From positions 36,001 through 100,000 of the forward strand of contig CAWZYM010000014.1 of NCBI GenBank assembly GCA_963966185.1: 64,000 nucleotides of DNA, given 5' to 3'. Of this stretch, positions 11,561 through 22,417 are shown in pieces. The notes beneath the pieces are model-generated. The model made no database searches. It was not told the DNA's origin and saw nothing but the letters and a program-made list of their open reading frames with translations. Each line of letters starts with the position of its first letter. Position 1 is the stretch's first letter. Position numbers and translations under genes: made by a program. This DNA is from Rhabditoides inermis (lineage: Eukaryota; Nematoda; Chromadorea; Rhabditida; Rhabditidae).

Positions 11561-11628
11561 TCGCGCCTTTCTGTCACTCGCGCCTTTCTGCCACTCGCGC
11601 CTTTCTGCCACTCGCGCCTTTCTGCCCG
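11561..11628 (+). repeat. Four 17-bp tandem units in front of the LINE
   Basis: The unit TCGCGCCTTTCTGCCAC occurs four times head to tail, 80 bp upstream of the ORF1 start. Tandem monomers at the 5' end of a LINE can act as an internal promoter; that role is inference. Confidence 0.8.
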
Positions 11629-11708
11629 CACAGGGTGGTGATTTTTGTCTAATTTTCGCGCGTATCCACTCCCATCTTTTTTGCCCCTCTTGTACTATCC
11701 TTCCATGT

Positions 11709-12734
11709 ATGTCGCCTGTGCAGCCTTCCAATAAACGCTCACGCACTGATTCCCCTCTTGTCCTACCCACGAATCCTACGGACATGTCTTTGGTTTCCCC
11801 ATCTCCGACCCCAGCAATCACCATCCCAATGTCCGACGTGGGTGGCCTGATTACTAGTTTGACCGCGCGTCTCGCTGTGGTGTCCTCGGACCAATCGATT
11901 GATCCTAGTATCAGAATGGTACTCGAGACGTGCGCTGTTCTCTTGAATGTTCTGTCAGCCAATGTGTCCGCTCCCACCCGCACTCCCTCTCCTCCTCTCT
12001 GCCCCGAGTCTGTCCAGGATGCCGCAGGCGAGTGTTTGGCTGCCAGTGAGCGTGCTAGGTGCGCCGTGATCATCGGACTCGGCGAGAGCCGGGCAGCCAA
12101 TCCGCATGACCGCTGGCGGGCAGACAATGACAGGGTAAAAGAGATCTCTCACGCTATCGGAAACGAGTATGGAGTGCTGGACACGTTCAGGATGGGGTCG
12201 ATGGAGAAGGGGAATCCTAGGCTGACCAAGGTCGTGTTTTCGTGTAGTGATGCCGCGCGCTCTTTCATCCGCAAATTCCGAATCACTGCCAGCAAACCCG
12301 AGAACCGTCAAATGTTCAAGGGTGTGCGCGTTCGCGAATCTCTCTCTCGCGAACAGCTGGCGGATCTGGCTGCTCTCAACACGGCCTGCAAGCGCAAGCG
12401 AGAAACCGAGGGTGGCGATTTCATTGTCTATGCCAATCAGATCATTCTGCGCAGCGAACTGTCGGCAGTGAGGGCTCAGATCAAGTCTGATTCTGCTGCG
12501 AAGAAGGGAAAGGGAAAGGAGGTCACTCCTACTCCCGCGCAGTCTCACCCGACAGTGAGCGGTGCGAATGCCGAACCTCTCGCCACACCCACCGGTCTCA
12601 GGAAGTTCTCGTGGGCAAAGCCGCCTCTGCAGCAAGAGCAGCCTGTTGAGAAAGCTGACGAGGTGATGCCCTCTCCGGAGGAAACCACCGAGGGTGAGGC
12701 GAGGCAGCAGACTCCTGGAACCCTGGGAAACTGA
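11709..12734 (+). CDS. LINE ORF1 (nucleic-acid-binding-type, 341 aa)
   Basis: ATG at 11709, TGA at 12732-12734. The N-terminus is rich in Ser/Pro/Thr. The central part (about residues 110-270) is mixed and basic with repeated Arg/Lys. The C-terminus is Lys-rich and then Glu/Pro-rich. No CCHC knuckle is visible. By position it is the RNA-binding ORF1 of the LINE. It ends CTG GGA AAC TGA, where the last bases form a -1 slippery heptamer (see findings). ORF2 is open in the -1 frame across this stop. Confidence 0.75.
   Translation: MSPVQPSNKRSRTDSPLVLPTNPTDMSLVSPSPTPAITIPMSDVGGLITSLTARLAVVSSDQSIDPSIRMVLETCAVLLNVLSANVSAPTRTPSPPLCPESVQDAAGECLAASERARCAVIIGLGESRAANPHDRWRADNDRVKEISHAIGNEYGVLDTFRMGSMEKGNPRLTKVVFSCSDAARSFIRKFRITASKPENRQMFKGVRVRESLSREQLADLAALNTACKRKRETEGGDFIVYANQIILRSELSAVRAQIKSDSAAKKGKGKEVTPTPAQSHPTVSGANAEPLATPTGLRKFSWAKPPLQQEQPVEKADEVMPSPEETTEGEARQQTPGTLGN
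12724..12734 (+). promoter_or_regulatory. Putative programmed -1 ribosomal frameshift site GGGAAAC
   Basis: In the ORF1 frame the codons read ..G GGA AAC TGA, a textbook X XXY YYZ heptamer directly before the stop. Slipping back one base gives GGG AAA CTG and enters the ORF2 frame, which has no stop from here to 15524 and no in-frame ATG before the conserved endonuclease start. Confidence 0.6.
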
Positions 12735-15526
12735 GCGCGCGTCGCACATTACCACCACTGTCTATCTCACTTTTTAATAGCCGCAGTATTGTAAACAAAA
12801 TCCCTTTTCTCCATGCATTTTTAACTCTTCATCGCCCAGATATTGTTCTTATAACCGAGTCTTTTTTGTACAAGTCCATTCTTGATAGCCAAATTGTGTC
12901 CGACCTACCGTACTCTGTGATGCGTAAAGACCGAAACCGTCATGGTGGAGGCATTCTTGTTCTAATCCGTGATCATTTGTTTTTCGAGCGTGTCAATTTT
13001 ACTATCAATTCTACCTGTGATGTGCTCACGTTCGATCTAGTCACTTCCACATCTACGTTCCGCTTTATAACTGTGTATAGACCGCCCAGCACCCGCGTAG
13101 CTACTGATGAAACCCTCATTGACTCTCTCTCAGACCTAATGAGCTGCCAACACACCATCATTCTAGCCGGCGATTTCAATATTGACCCAACTCTCGATGC
13201 TTCGTATGCGCGTTTTAGTGAAATAGTGACGTCATTTGATCTCGTGCACTGTGTGACCACCCCCACTCGCGCTCATCGCACTATCGATTGGCTACTGAGC
13301 AATGCTTCGCACTTAATTTCTGTTGATGTAAGAGACCCATTCGGTTCATCAGATCACAATACAGTATTTGCTGAAATTGATTGCCCTCTGAGTGAAAATT
13401 ACCCTAGACCGTATCCAAATTACCATGGTGCAAACTTCTCAGATATCAGATCCGCACTGCGCGACATTGATTGGTTCTCACTATTCGATCACTGTGACTC
13501 ACTATGCGATATGTACAGCCGCTTCTCTTCAGTACTCCTTTGCATACTCGCTCGCCACGTGCCTTTCAAAGTCCGCAAGTCGAAATGGTCAGCATATCCG
13601 CCTCACATCCGCTCGCTGTTCAATCACAAATCGTGGCTGTTCGAGAAGGGGCTATCCTCATCCCCCCTTTATGCAAGCGTCACAAACGATCTCACTGCTC
13701 ACCTGAAGCGATATGAGAAGCACCGAACAAAACAGAAATTTCTCAGAGGGTCATTCGCATTCCACTCATTTGTTGGTTCCATTATAAAGCCGAAGAATTC
13801 TCTCCTTATCAAAATGGTGGATGCATCTGGTGAGGCGAAACACAGCGACAAAGACAAGGCGGCTGCATTTTCCACATTTTTCGAGTCAGTATATGTGAGC
13901 GACAACGGCATTCCACCGCCTGTGATTGCGCGAACCACTGACACATTCCATATGCGCCCCTTCCTCCCGTCTGATGTGCTACCGTTTTTGAAACACTTGA
14001 AATCTTCATGCTCACTGCCCGCTGATTGTATTCCACCGTTAGTACTTAAAAAATGTGCGTTCGAACTGAGCATTCCACTGTCTGTCATTTACAATTTCTC
14101 GCTGCGAGAAGGTGTCGTGCCTCGTGTATGGAAAACAGCCCACGTGACCCCTATTGCAAAGCCCGGCGGCGATCCAGCCTCAGTCACATGCTATCGTCCG
14201 ATTTCGATATGTTCCGCCGCGTCCAAGGTACTTGAGAGAATGATTAGAAAGCAGCTGATTTCATTCCTCGAATCGCGAACATTACTGCCGGACGAACAGT
14301 ATGGTTTCCGAAGCCATCGTAGTGTGACCACGCAAATGCTCTCGTGTTTTTCTGATTGGACAACAGCTGCAACATCCAAGCAATTCACTGATGTAGTATA
14401 TTTCGATTACCGCAAAGCGTTTGACACGGTCAGTATTCCCAAGCTTATTGCAAAGTGTGAGTCAGTAGGGTTACGTGGCGAGATTCTCGACTGGATTCGC
14501 GACTTCCTCACCAATCGCAAATTCCGTGTGAAAGTAGGCGATGCACTCTCACCACCAGTAGAGTCCCCATCCGGAGTACCTCAGGGATCCGTACTCGGAC
14601 CCCTATTATTCATAATCTATTTAGCGGGTCTAGAGTCTGGTTTGCCACCGAATGTACGTTTCCGCGCGTTCGCCGATGACGTCAAGGTGTACATATCTTA
14701 TACAGCCGCTAATGCAACTGAAGCACACTCCGCGCTCCAGCTAGCCATAAATCACATTGTTTCATGGTCAATTCACTGGCAGCTTCAACTCTCTGACAGC
14801 AAATGTTCTGTACTACATCTTGGCAGAGGCAACCCGCAGCATGCGTACTCACTGGGAGGCAGCCCTCTCTCTCACTGCGAGCGCGTAAGAGACCTCGGTC
14901 TGCAGGTCGATACCACCGGCAACCCCACTATCAATGCCGGTGTGCGCGCGTCTGTTGCAATGAATCGAGCACGACTACTGATGCGATCAGTGCATACGAG
15001 TGACCAGCGCGTTCTTTTGAAACTATATAAAACCTACATTCTCCCGCTGCTCGAATTCGCTTCACCTGTTTGGAATCCTCATCTACTCAAGGATATTCGC
15101 ACATTGGAGAAAGTACAAAAATACGTCACTCGTATAATTTTCTATCGTGTATACCCCTCTCCTGACTACCCGCAAGCCATGCCCACATATCAAGTTCGCC
15201 TCAAAACATTGGGTCTGACCAGTTTAGCAGAACGGCGCGCACGAAACGACCTCATTCTTGCACACAAAATGTACAAGCGGCTGGTCAGTACACCATTCTC
15301 TTCAATGTTCAAGTTAAAACCATGCCGCGGGCGAAATGGCACTTTCTCACTCCATGTCAAAGCAACAAGGTCGACGCTTTTGCACAACTCATACGCATTG
15401 AGAACCGCTCGTTACATTCTCTCACTCACCAAATCACATCCGCGCATTTTTCGTCTGTCTCACTCGCGGTTCTCTAGGGCACTCTCTCATGTCAATCTCA
15501 CACAGACACTCAATCTTCCTAGTTGA
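12731..15526 (+). CDS. LINE ORF2: apurinic-type endonuclease plus reverse transcriptase
   Basis: The frame is open from the ORF1 stop. The endonuclease begins at NSRSIVNKIPFLHAF (12776) and contains ITES (about 12850), GGGILVLIRD, VYRPPS, GDFNID (about 13170) and SDHNTV (about 13350), matching the catalytic motifs of LINE endonucleases. The reverse transcriptase carries YRPISICS (about 14190), DYRKAFDTV (about 14405), SGVPQGSVLGPLLF (about 14570) and the FADD active site (about 14670). The region after RT includes a late GKL/GLT-type tail and ends TTGA at 15526. No RNase H or zinc knuckle was seen. Start by frameshift from ORF1 is more likely than a new initiation. Confidence 0.85.
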   Translation: MSARRTLPPLSISLFNSRSIVNKIPFLHAFLTLHRPDIVLITESFLYKSILDSQIVSDLPYSVMRKDRNRHGGGILVLIRDHLFFERVNFTINSTCDVLTFDLVTSTSTFRFITVYRPPSTRVATDETLIDSLSDLMSCQHTIILAGDFNIDPTLDASYARFSEIVTSFDLVHCVTTPTRAHRTIDWLLSNASHLISVDVRDPFGSSDHNTVFAEIDCPLSENYPRPYPNYHGANFSDIRSALRDIDWFSLFDHCDSLCDMYSRFSSVLLCILARHVPFKVRKSKWSAYPPHIRSLFNHKSWLFEKGLSSSPLYASVTNDLTAHLKRYEKHRTKQKFLRGSFAFHSFVGSIIKPKNSLLIKMVDASGEAKHSDKDKAAAFSTFFESVYVSDNGIPPPVIARTTDTFHMRPFLPSDVLPFLKHLKSSCSLPADCIPPLVLKKCAFELSIPLSVIYNFSLREGVVPRVWKTAHVTPIAKPGGDPASVTCYRPISICSAASKVLERMIRKQLISFLESRTLLPDEQYGFRSHRSVTTQMLSCFSDWTTAATSKQFTDVVYFDYRKAFDTVSIPKLIAKCESVGLRGEILDWIRDFLTNRKFRVKVGDALSPPVESPSGVPQGSVLGPLLFIIYLAGLESGLPPNVRFRAFADDVKVYISYTAANATEAHSALQLAINHIVSWSIHWQLQLSDSKCSVLHLGRGNPQHAYSLGGSPLSHCERVRDLGLQVDTTGNPTINAGVRASVAMNRARLLMRSVHTSDQRVLLKLYKTYILPLLEFASPVWNPHLLKDIRTLEKVQKYVTRIIFYRVYPSPDYPQAMPTYQVRLKTLGLTSLAERRARNDLILAHKMYKRLVSTPFSSMFKLKPCRGRNGTFSLHVKATRSTLLHNSYALRTARYILSLTKSHPRIFRLSHSRFSRALSHVNLTQTLNLPS

Positions 15527-16361
15527 AACAGTTGTGACGAGGGCAACAATGTGACACAGCAATTAAAATACATGACGGGATAAAACATGCACGGGATAAA
15601 ACAAGCACAATGAAGACAAGCATCGGCCGCCCTGGATTCACACTGGCCGCGCGAGCATCTCACTCACTCCCTCTCGCTCTGTGACACCCGATCGATCGAT
15701 AGCTGCCGACTCGCGTGCGCCGACGCCGCATTTCGATCTACCTTGTGATCGATAGACCTTTTTGGTGACAATGAGTAGTGATACCCACCAACTCTGATAT
15801 ACCTTCCTTTTCGAGATGAGCTTCGTTTTGTCTATACGATTAATTGATGCAGATTGATGTTTGAATGATTGTACACCTCCCTTATCTATAGTACTCGATT
15901 GGTGCCGTGATTGTCCAGTTGACGTGCTCTGCGTAGTGCTCGCACATGTCTCTTATTGTGCAGCGGCTCCTCCACCGCACTCACTCCCCTCCAAGTGAAT
16001 GTGCTGCGCAGATGTATCTGATCCTGGCCCTTTGCGTGTACCGGTTATCCCTTCATATATTCTTTTTACGGACTCGTCTTTCGCTCATTTAGTATGGTCT
16101 CGGTTTTATCACATGCGGCTTTTTTTACTGTATTTTTGATGTGTGACGCAGTTTTTCTGCAATAAATTATTATTATTATTATTCACAAATTCTCGCGAAT
16201 ACAATGAGCATAACATGACGTGATCGTATGAATCAACGATTCAAGCATGCAAGACATTGACGTATGACATCTGTTTCTTATAAGTCCTCTGACTGAAAAT
16301 GAAAGTGAAACAAAACGATTTTTTTTACTTCTAGACTATTTAAACAAATTGAATCTACAGT
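15527..16361. other. LINE 3' region and spacer; no gene
   Basis: 15527-16184 is the 3' untranslated part of the LINE with its (TTA)n end. 16185-16361 is AT-rich spacer before the convergent minus-strand gene. Confidence 0.6.
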
Positions 16362-18112
16362 TTAATCCTTCTTGCTGCAACCGGAGTCCGTCAGAGAGCC
16401 AGTCACAGTGGCGAGGTCCTGGGGGTCCGGAAGCGGGTGGGTCTGAAGAGTAGCCAGAGATGCGATCTGATCGCTGTCGACTCTGTTGTGTCCAGTGACT
16501 CCGAGAAGAGCTTGGTGCCAGTGGTGCTCCCTGCAACACCAACACATCAGTCGCTGTGATGCTGATCAGTCGCTCACTTGGCGTATCGTAGCGCCCTCGT
16601 CACCTCTTCCTTTTTCTTTCTGTTTCGAGCCTCCTCCCTGTCCATTCTATCTTGGAACAGCTCGGAAATGACACCTTCACGCTGAAAAAAACAAATAAAT
16701 TTTCTCTCTATCTCGCTCTATCTCTCTCTGTTTTATTAGTACTAGTCAAACAAACTAATCAAACTGACGTGGCAACCAGACTCCCACTCTTCTTCCTGCA
16801 TCCTTTTGTCCGCAATGATCCGAGCCTTCTCCTCAAATCACACTATTGAACAACATTCCACTACACATGATTTTCGACAAGGTCAAATTATGGAAAAGGC
16901 ACCTTTTCCACAGCAAACAGTTCCGTTTTCCATGCGGCGAGTGATTGCTTGGGAAGGACGGCAGTGGAGAGAGTAGGCACGCCCAGTCCATGAAGCAAGG
17001 AAGATAATGGGAGGAAGAGACAGAGAGACAGAGAAACAGAGAGACAGACAGGGAGACAGAAACGCTCGTACTTGCAGATGGTTCTCGAAATCTGTCTGGT
17101 CGAAGGGAGGCATGTGGGGGACAGTCTGAAATGCATATTAATAATGAAAAAAAGAAGTGTGACTCACTCCGACAGAAATTCTGCGCAGATGATAGAAGAC
17201 CCGTGGAATGATGTAGATAGCGGCTGCCACAACTATCAGCAACACACTCGCCACCTCCAACGCACGCGCCACCGCCAACGGGGAGACCATATCTGAGAAT
17301 GACGAGAACAATACGGTCCGAATGAAATAACTGACTGGTAATCGAAAGATTTTGTGAACCCGAATCCTCTCTTAAAGGCACAGTGGCGACTTATTTCTGC
17401 CACGACCTGCCACAACTCCTCATTTTCACACGAAGAAAACACTTGGCAGTGACAGGAATCGAACCCGCGAAGATTGGGGACACAACGCAGCGCACATGCA
17501 CTGAGCAATGAAGCAAGTGACCGTTGTTCATTTGCGGTTATGTCTCCGACCCAAATTTTTGCAGTGAAGTGTTGGCGGGAAATTCAAATTTCGAGCTGCA
17601 TTCTTGGTAGTTGCAGAATCGAAAATAACGCAGAATCGTCGTTCTTTCGCGAAAACTGCAAATGCGTTAGGTTAATATGATTTTCATTAATACTCCGAGT
17701 CAAAAATAAGTCGCCACTGTTCCTTTAACATCATGTGTCTTTTCTTTATAAGAGACAATTTCGCGGATGCTTTTAAGCATTTGTTTTCGTTTTAATTCGC
17801 GTGACTGTTGCTATTAAGCACGGTACTAATCTTCGCAACCTACTCTGCAGCAATCGATCCTATGACAAGATTTGTAACACCTGAAGCTGTGTCATCTGCC
17901 CACAGGGTAGACTTGGTGACTGTCAGAAAAAGGGCGAATTTCATCGAGTGCACTGCCTGCGTGATCAGTACGTCGAGCAGCCACGCAAGCTGAAGGTCCA
18001 AGAACATGTTATTAGAAGTAGTGGTAGCATTGCTTTTCACAGCACTGATCCCGCACCACACCCTCCCTGTCCGCATCCTATCCACTAACCCCCACACCGA
18101 GAAACGGTACAT
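16362..18112 (-). CDS. Predicted membrane protein with charged cytosolic tail
   Basis: The ATG at 18110-18112 opens a long first exon (to about 17848) with hydrophobic stretches near 17920-18000. After a long intron holding a MITE, the next exon (about 17160-17292) encodes a clear membrane helix, ASVLLIVVAAAIYIIPRVFY. Downstream exons encode QTVPHMPPFDQTDFENHLQ, SLAAWKTELFAVEK (16905-16945), EEKARIIADKRMQEEEWE (about 16780-16835), REGVISELFQDRMDREEARN (about 16575-16685) and a last exon ending SGCSKKD at 16362. The tail is strongly charged and helical. It shares a divergent 296-bp spacer with the kinase gene at 18409. No family recognised. Confidence 0.55.
17372..17728. mobile_element. piggyBac-type MITE containing a tRNA-like segment
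   Basis: The element 17376-17724 (349 bp) is flanked by TTAA on both sides (17372-17375, 17725-17728). Its ends are inverted repeats AGGCACAGTGGCGACTTATT / AGGAACAGTGGCGACTTATT. Inside, on the minus strand, lie a tRNA-like A box (GCTCAGTGCATGTGCGC) and B box (GGGTTCGATTCC), about 17440-17505. TTAA duplication is the piggyBac hallmark. It sits in the first intron of the minus-strand gene. Confidence 0.85.
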
Positions 18113-18408
18113 TGTCTTTTTTTCATTGTGTTCTGTAGGTAAAGATTTTCATGTTGTTTTGCGGTACATTGACTGAACAGGTTCGGATTTGGCTGTAGGC
18201 AAAAAAGTTTCGCTAACGTGAGTAAAGAATGGTGGCGAATTCTTGCTAATGGAATTGTCTGCTAAATTGTTCCTGATGCATCCCTCTTCATCATGTAATC
18301 ATTCATGTACCATCGAATTACGCTTAATCAGACCACAAAAAAAAATCTTATTAAATTTTTGTGTGACGGTGTCATTGTGTCGACGAGACTTACAGCTTGC
18401 CGGTCGTT
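18113..18408. promoter_or_regulatory. Divergent intergenic region between membrane-protein gene and kinase gene
   Basis: Only 296 bp separate the start codons of two genes on opposite strands, so this spacer must hold both promoters or a shared one. It is AT-rich; no specific factor site can be assigned. Confidence 0.45.
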
Positions 18409-20166
18409 ATGGATGACAAGAAAGGCAATCCCGATCCCAAGAAGTGAGGGTTCACGATTTCTTATCCTCTATTTCTTCTAATCACTGAAATGTAAGAAAA
18501 ATCAATGTTTCCTCTTCGATGTTATGTACACATCCACGCATATAATGTTTCGGGAAATTCTGAGAAAAGATGCGAGTGAAATTTCACTGATCTAGTAAAG
18601 TTGTTCATTTTTTGGCACATTGTTGCAGGTACATCAACACCTCACTGGAAAATCAGTGGCAGATCATGGTTTGCAGCGGTGGTTTGCGTAGATTGTGTGA
18701 TTTGTGATTCACCGCAGGGGTGGTTGGGCTCTGGTGGATTCGGCGATGTCTTCCTTGCGTCTAGTGCGTCTAACCAGTTCGTCGCCGTCAAGGTGTGCAA
18801 CGCGAAAACTATCGCGTATATGAAAGAGTTATTCCAGATGCAGCTCAAGATGCGGCGCGGAAAGCTGAATGCGCGCATGATTCTCGAACAGAAAGCGCTG
18901 GCCGAACTGAGGCATTTGGACAATGTGCCGAAGATCTATGGCAGCGGAGACAAAGTATAGGCTTGTGATGCATCGATTCGAGCACGTGTTGTAGGACGAG
19001 TTCTTCTTCATCGTGCTGGAGCTGGCGGCCGAGGATCTGAGCGTTCTGCTCTTCCGTTCCCCTTCCAACACCTTCTCCCACCCTACCGTTGCGAGAATCA
19101 TCTCGCAAGTAAGTTCATTCATGACAAATGAGATATGTTTGCAATGACTGGATGCTTTGTTTCAGGGACTCGATGCGCTTCGCGCTATCCACCAGATTGG
19201 ATACTTGCATCGCGACATCAAGCCTTCCAACATGGCATTTGGCGTTATGGAAAGTCTTTTTCTGAAATGGTTCAAATATAATTAAAGAGGATTTGTGCAG
19301 GTACAGAGAGCCTGCTGGCACATGTTCCAAATATGAGACAATCAGTACAAAAAGGGTTCGACCAGCTGTTACTATGACCCTAGACTGTTACCATGACATT
19401 TCTTATAAAGAAACACGTATTATGCACAATACTACACGTCCCGATTCGCCCAGGACCGCCACGTTCTCAAGATACTGGATTACGGTCTGGTGCGGCGCTT
19501 CAAGCGCGCTGACGACTCGCTCCTGCCTCTCCGTGCCGAGGCCGCTTTCCGGTGTGCAGTTCACTAATCACCATCCAATCACTCATTGCAGCGGGACTCC
19601 GCATTTCGCCTCGATTCGCCTACACTCTAAGAAGGATGCCATCACCAGCGACGATATCGTGCGATTGCTCACACTCTTACGTCTATGTTTCGTTTTCCTA
19701 AAGGTGTCTCTCTCTTATGCCGGACTCAAGATGGTGGTCGGAAACCTTCCGTGGGAGAACGCGGTGAAGACGGAAGAGCTGTGTCAAACGAAAACCACCA
19801 TGGTAGGGATGTTTTTTATGGCATTTTTATGGTCGATATTGCATACTTCAGCACGCGTTTGACTTCCGTCGCGTCAACGCACCCGAGGCGTACAGGGTTG
19901 GCCAGCATTTCAATTGGGTGGGAAAGTAGGCTAAACATTGTTCAAGACATTCCTGCGTCACTCTCACATTGCGAATCGCAGCGCAGCTCCGCCCAACTAC
20001 GACTCGCTCAAGCTTCTTCTGCAGGTGCTCGTCCAAGACTTATTGAGGGTCGAATCCATTTCAGCCCATGATGGTCGGGTACACAATGTTCCATAGCTAC
20101 GACTGGGAGAACGACTACGCCGACTGTCGTCGTCCGACCCGTGACATACCCCACTCTCACATCTAA
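18409..20166 (+). CDS. Casein kinase 1 / tau-tubulin kinase-like protein kinase
   Basis: ATG at 18409; exons join through YINTSLENQWQI to the glycine loop GWLGSGGFGDVF (about 18718-18755) and the lysine motif FVAVKV (about 18780). The catalytic loop is GYLHRDIKPSNMAFG (about 19200-19245) and the metal motif reads DYG in ILDYGLVRRF (about 19475) instead of DFG. Later exons include SYAGLKMVVGNLPWENAVKT, FDFRRVNAPEAYR, APPNYDSLKLLLQ and MFHSYDWENDYADCRRPTR, with a stop at 20164-20166. The order and the NLPW segment fit the CK1/TTBK group, which is greatly expanded in nematodes and often sperm-expressed. It phosphorylates Ser/Thr; the substrate is unknown. Tyr in place of the DFG Phe is tolerated in some CK1 relatives. 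Confidence 0.8.
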
Positions 20167-20979
20167 CGTCTCACGTTATCTCTCGTGTGGAAATAGTGCC
20201 ATTTCGTCCAACCATCTCGTTCCGTCCAAAATCTCTAGCTTTTGTTTGAAACATTATACTGTGTAAACATTTGGGCGTCTTGTTTTGTCCAAGTAAGCAA
20301 TGAGTTCGTGGAGATATGCGACGATTACCATGAGTGAAAGAAGTTGTCGAGCCGTGTAATATCTCATCTTTAGTGATCATTCACTGATATTGCACACATG
20401 AATAATCTTGTTAAAGATATTATCTTTATTACTGAGTGTTTTCAAAGAAACATGAGCATATTCCATTCTCCCCGCTCATGGGTCTTTTGTCGACAGCATA
20501 TGCACGAGAGTGCGAGAAGAAAACAAAGAGAGTAGATTGCAGAGTGGCGGGAAATCGAAAATATGCGTTCAAAGCGGTCTGCTGATCACCGCGCGCACGT
20601 AGAACAATCGTTCAACGAGTATTTGAATCGTTTTGTGACGCATAAATGATCGAAATTTGTCAGAAATAGAACACTGTATCTTTGATAATAATAGTTTTTC
20701 CTAATGACTTTTGTACTTCATTTCATTTTTATGCAATGTGAGAGAACAGGGTCATATCGAATATTAATTACGATCTGCAAAAGACAATTGAAACTACTTT
20801 ATTCCAAAACGATGGACACTGTACACAAACGTGATCCTGATCTAATAAATAATTCAATCATATTCTTGCTCTAATCGCATATATTCATTTTCTCATCGGA
20901 CTGTCATTATAAAAAGACTCAAGCGGATGCAATACTAGAAAGGTACATTAACATAATCTACGACAGTCGAAGCGGAGAG
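20167..20979. other. Intergenic between convergent genes; no gene seen
   Basis: AT-rich sequence after the kinase stop and before the 3' end of the minus-strand tyrosine kinase. AATAAA-like words occur near 20845 on the plus strand. No exon found. Confidence 0.4.
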
Positions 20980-22368
20980 CTACTTAGCCTTGGCTGCCTT
21001 GTTGCTCTTCTGAACCGGTGTGGCCTTGGGCGTGGGCTGTGCCAGCTCGGCTCGCTCCCTCGCCTCCTTGTCGTCTTTCTTCTTCTTGTCAGCTGCCACA
21101 GCAGTCGTCCACTTGTGCCACACCTCTTTATGCTCGGCATCGTTGTCGATTAAATGTTGGGTGAACATATCCACCAGCATACTGCAACACAACATGTTGC
21201 CAAAATACACTGTGGTGCATAGGTGTGTCATTTCATCAATCCACTCAACATACAGTACAAACCGTAACTATTGGTAAGTGTTTGAAGTTATCTGGACCGC
21301 GATACAGCGATGACTAGACAGTTTTAGGAACGTTAGATTTTTAAACATTTACTAATAGTTACGGTTGGTACTGTAGTTATTTAAGGCGAATGAAACTATG
21401 TCCACCTGCACGTGGGACGGTCGATCGGCGACGCTTTCCAGCAATCGAGAGCAATGGCGTAGTGCCACACTGGTTGCCAGGGAAGCCTCTCCATCCGAGA
21501 CCCGTCTCAACACACGCTTATTCATCTCATTCGCTGCATACAGTATGACGATACAGAGAGAAAAAGCATGAAGAGAAAGAGATAGAAACGAAAAGAATTT
21601 TACAGTATACATGCGCACCTTTCAGATAGTGGACGAGCATCTGCGGTCGTATGTCGTTGTAGGGGTGGAGCGCACCGGCACACTCCATCGCCACAATACC
21701 GATCGAGTAGACGTCGCCCATCGGAGACATCTCACCGCGGAGGAGAACTTCGGGCGCAGTCCACTTGAATCTGAGAGAGAGAGAGAATGTCGTTGTTTTG
21801 CACAAACTGATCGAGAACGCATTGTACAAGTTTCAACCACTATGCATCTGCTGGAAGGCAGCACTGTCCCACTCACGGCAGCGTATTCTTGTCGTCGTAG
21901 TAGGTGTGCGCGCTGGGAGGTACCACCTTTGTGAGGCCGAAGTCGGCCACTTTGAGCACGAATCTGAAGAGGTGAGCTTTCGACTCGCCTCCCCTCTGGA
22001 GTCACCTGCACGGGTCGGTGGGGTGAGGGCGGAGAAGGCAGTTGCGGGCAGCAAGGTCGCCATGCACGAGCGGCGGGGTCAGAGCGTGCATGTGAGCGAC
22101 GCCTCGCGACATCTCAACTCTCCCATACCATCAATCTCTCTTTTTCCATCTCTTTCTCTCTCTCCCTCTTCCTCTCCCTCTTCCTCTCCCTCTTCCTCTC
22201 CCTCTTCCTCTCCCTCTCTTTCTCTCTCTCCCTCTCTCCCTCTCTCCCTCTCTCCCTCTCTCCCTCTCTTCACGTACCTGTGCACCCAAATCAGCCAGGT
22301 CATTCTGAGAGATCATGATGCCGGCATCAAGACGTTTCTGTGAGGCGACGTTCAGATTGAGTGAAAGT

Positions 22369-22417
<49 letters not shown>

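Larger units (their letters stand above)
11561..16184 (+). mobile_element. Near-complete non-LTR retrotransposon (CR1/Jockey-like), both ORFs open
   Basis: The element has a 5' region with 17-bp tandem units, an ORF1, an endonuclease plus reverse transcriptase ORF2, a 3' region of about 650 bp and a terminal (TTA)n run after CAATAAATTATTATT near 16160-16184. Both reading frames are free of breaks, which suggests recent insertion. The exact 5' boundary and target-site duplication were not found. Confidence 0.8.

Noticed and set aside
11955..12758. 267-codon minus-strand frame
   Set aside because: Shadow of LINE ORF1; no independent signals.
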